Under the pieces are notes generated by a model, which made no database searches, had not been told where the DNA came from, and was given only the letters and a program-made list of their open reading frames with translations. A DNA stretch of 5,921 bases from Candidatus Cloacimonadota bacterium (GTDB lineage: Bacteria > Cloacimonadota > Cloacimonadia > Cloacimonadales > TCS61), in NCBI GenBank assembly GCA_030638385.1, contig DAOWES010000258.1:1-5921 (forward strand), read 5' to 3'. The translations under genes and the position numbers were made by a program. Each line of letters starts with the position of its first letter. Positions within the stretch are counted from its first letter, which is position 1. This document shows, piece after piece, positions 5,612-5,921 of the stretch.

Positions 5612-5688
5612 GGGTGATTAGCTCAGTTGGTTAGAGCGCTACGTCGACATCGTAGAGGTCACAGGTTCGAATCCCGTATCACCCACCA
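5612..5688 (+). tRNA. tRNA-Val (anticodon GAC), with C at position 33
   Basis: A 77-nt cloverleaf with encoded CCA. The acceptor stem GGGTGAT/ATCACCC is a perfect 7 bp; the D stem is GCTC/GAGC with a 9-nt loop; the anticodon stem CTACG/CGTAG is a perfect 5 bp; the variable loop is AGGTC; the T loop is TTCGAAT; the discriminator is A at 5685. The seven-base anticodon loop is TCGACAT (5644-5650), giving anticodon GAC at 5646-5648 and decoding GUC/GUU. A35, C36 and A73 fit valine identity; G73 would be expected for Asp. Two departures stand out: position 33 (5645) is C instead of the nearly universal U, and the T stem ACAGG/CCCGT has an A-C mismatch at 51-63. A functional tRNA is likely because all other structure is intact, but a decayed copy cannot be excluded. 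Confidence 0.93.
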
Positions 5689-5876
5689 TTTTTAATAATT
5701 TTAATTTATTCTAACAGTATCTTCATTATTCGCAACATTCATTGATATCAAAAATAATGCCTGCTAATATCTAAATTTCCACAATCCCTTTCTGAGTTCA
5801 CTATGAAAATCCTAATCAAGTATAATTTTACACTCTTAACTTGCAATAATGCCTTAGAATTATTTGGGCTTTATTT

Positions 5877-5906
5877 TTCGTGATCATCCGTGTTAATTCG
5901 TGGACA
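5877..5906. repeat. Degenerate 10-nt-period tandem repeat, copy 2
   Basis: Three contiguous decamers read TTCGTGATCA, TCCGTGTTAA and TTCGTGGACA, all with the core T(T/C)CGTG at the same phase. Re-phased by one base, units two and three align with the upstream copy at 3412-3431. It lies in the gene-free tail (5689-5921) after the tRNA, where I see nothing else: no ORF of convincing length and no GC-rich hairpin. Confidence 0.6.
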
Positions 5907-5921
5907 AAGACTTTTTAAAAT

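Noticed and set aside
5612..5688. Reading the tRNA as Asp(GTC), because GTC overlaps the anticodon region
   Set aside because: The perfect 5-bp stem fixes the 7-base loop so that GAC is central, and the discriminator is A rather than the G expected for Asp.
5689..5710. T-rich tract right after the tRNA CCA as an intrinsic terminator
   Set aside because: No GC-rich hairpin apart from the tRNA itself; the T runs are interrupted.
5753..5854. Direct repeat AATAATGCCT at 5753-5762 and 5845-5854
   Set aside because: Ten bases in AT-rich DNA with no surrounding similarity; likely chance.
5803..5883. 26-codon ORF after the tRNA
   Set aside because: No ribosome binding site, no recognisable protein, AT-rich composition; its stop falls in the decamer repeat.

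Overview
The window is a gene-dense stretch of bacterial chromosome, AT-rich, with every recognisable gene on the + strand. The genes are housekeeping or metabolic (glycerol kinase, a monoacylglycerol-lipase-like esterase, a macro-domain deacetylase, a stand-alone MnmD-type tRNA methyltransferase, RuvB, a CCA-encoding tRNA), with one KilA-N domain gene of the kind usually found in phages and islands. Good purine-rich ribosome binding sites precede most starts. Codon use, the FCB-like flavour of the proteins and the short-period intergenic repeats fit an uncultured Gram-negative of the Bacteroidota/Cloacimonadota type. That placement is an impression from family resemblance and has not been tested.

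Bases 1-3138 hold four closely spaced genes (gaps of 42, 52 and 5 nt) with no obvious terminator between them, probably one operon: glpK (its 5' end lies outside the window), a monoacylglycerol lipase-like hydrolase, a macro-domain protein and mnmD. The first two make biochemical sense together: the lipase would free glycerol and GlpK would phosphorylate it. The last two are tightly packed, with the mnmD ribosome binding site inside the macro-domain gene.

Bases 3139-3624 are a 486-nt AT-rich gap without a gene. It contains a 9-nt-period repeat, a separate 10-nt-period repeat enclosed by a perfect 10-bp inverted repeat, and a possible promoter for the next gene. Bases 3625-4473 encode the KilA-N protein, visibly AT-richer than its neighbours where sampled. 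ruvB follows 49 nt later (4523-5542).

Bases 5543-5921 hold a tRNA-Val(GAC) gene (5612-5688) and a gene-free tail ending in a second 10-nt-period repeat that aligns in register with the one upstream of the KilA-N gene. The tRNA is odd: position 33 is C instead of the nearly invariant U, and the T stem has an A-C mismatch. Both oddities are C where U would be normal. The tRNA and the short-period repeats are the observations most worth following up. I found no CRISPR array, transposase or complete new multi-gene system.
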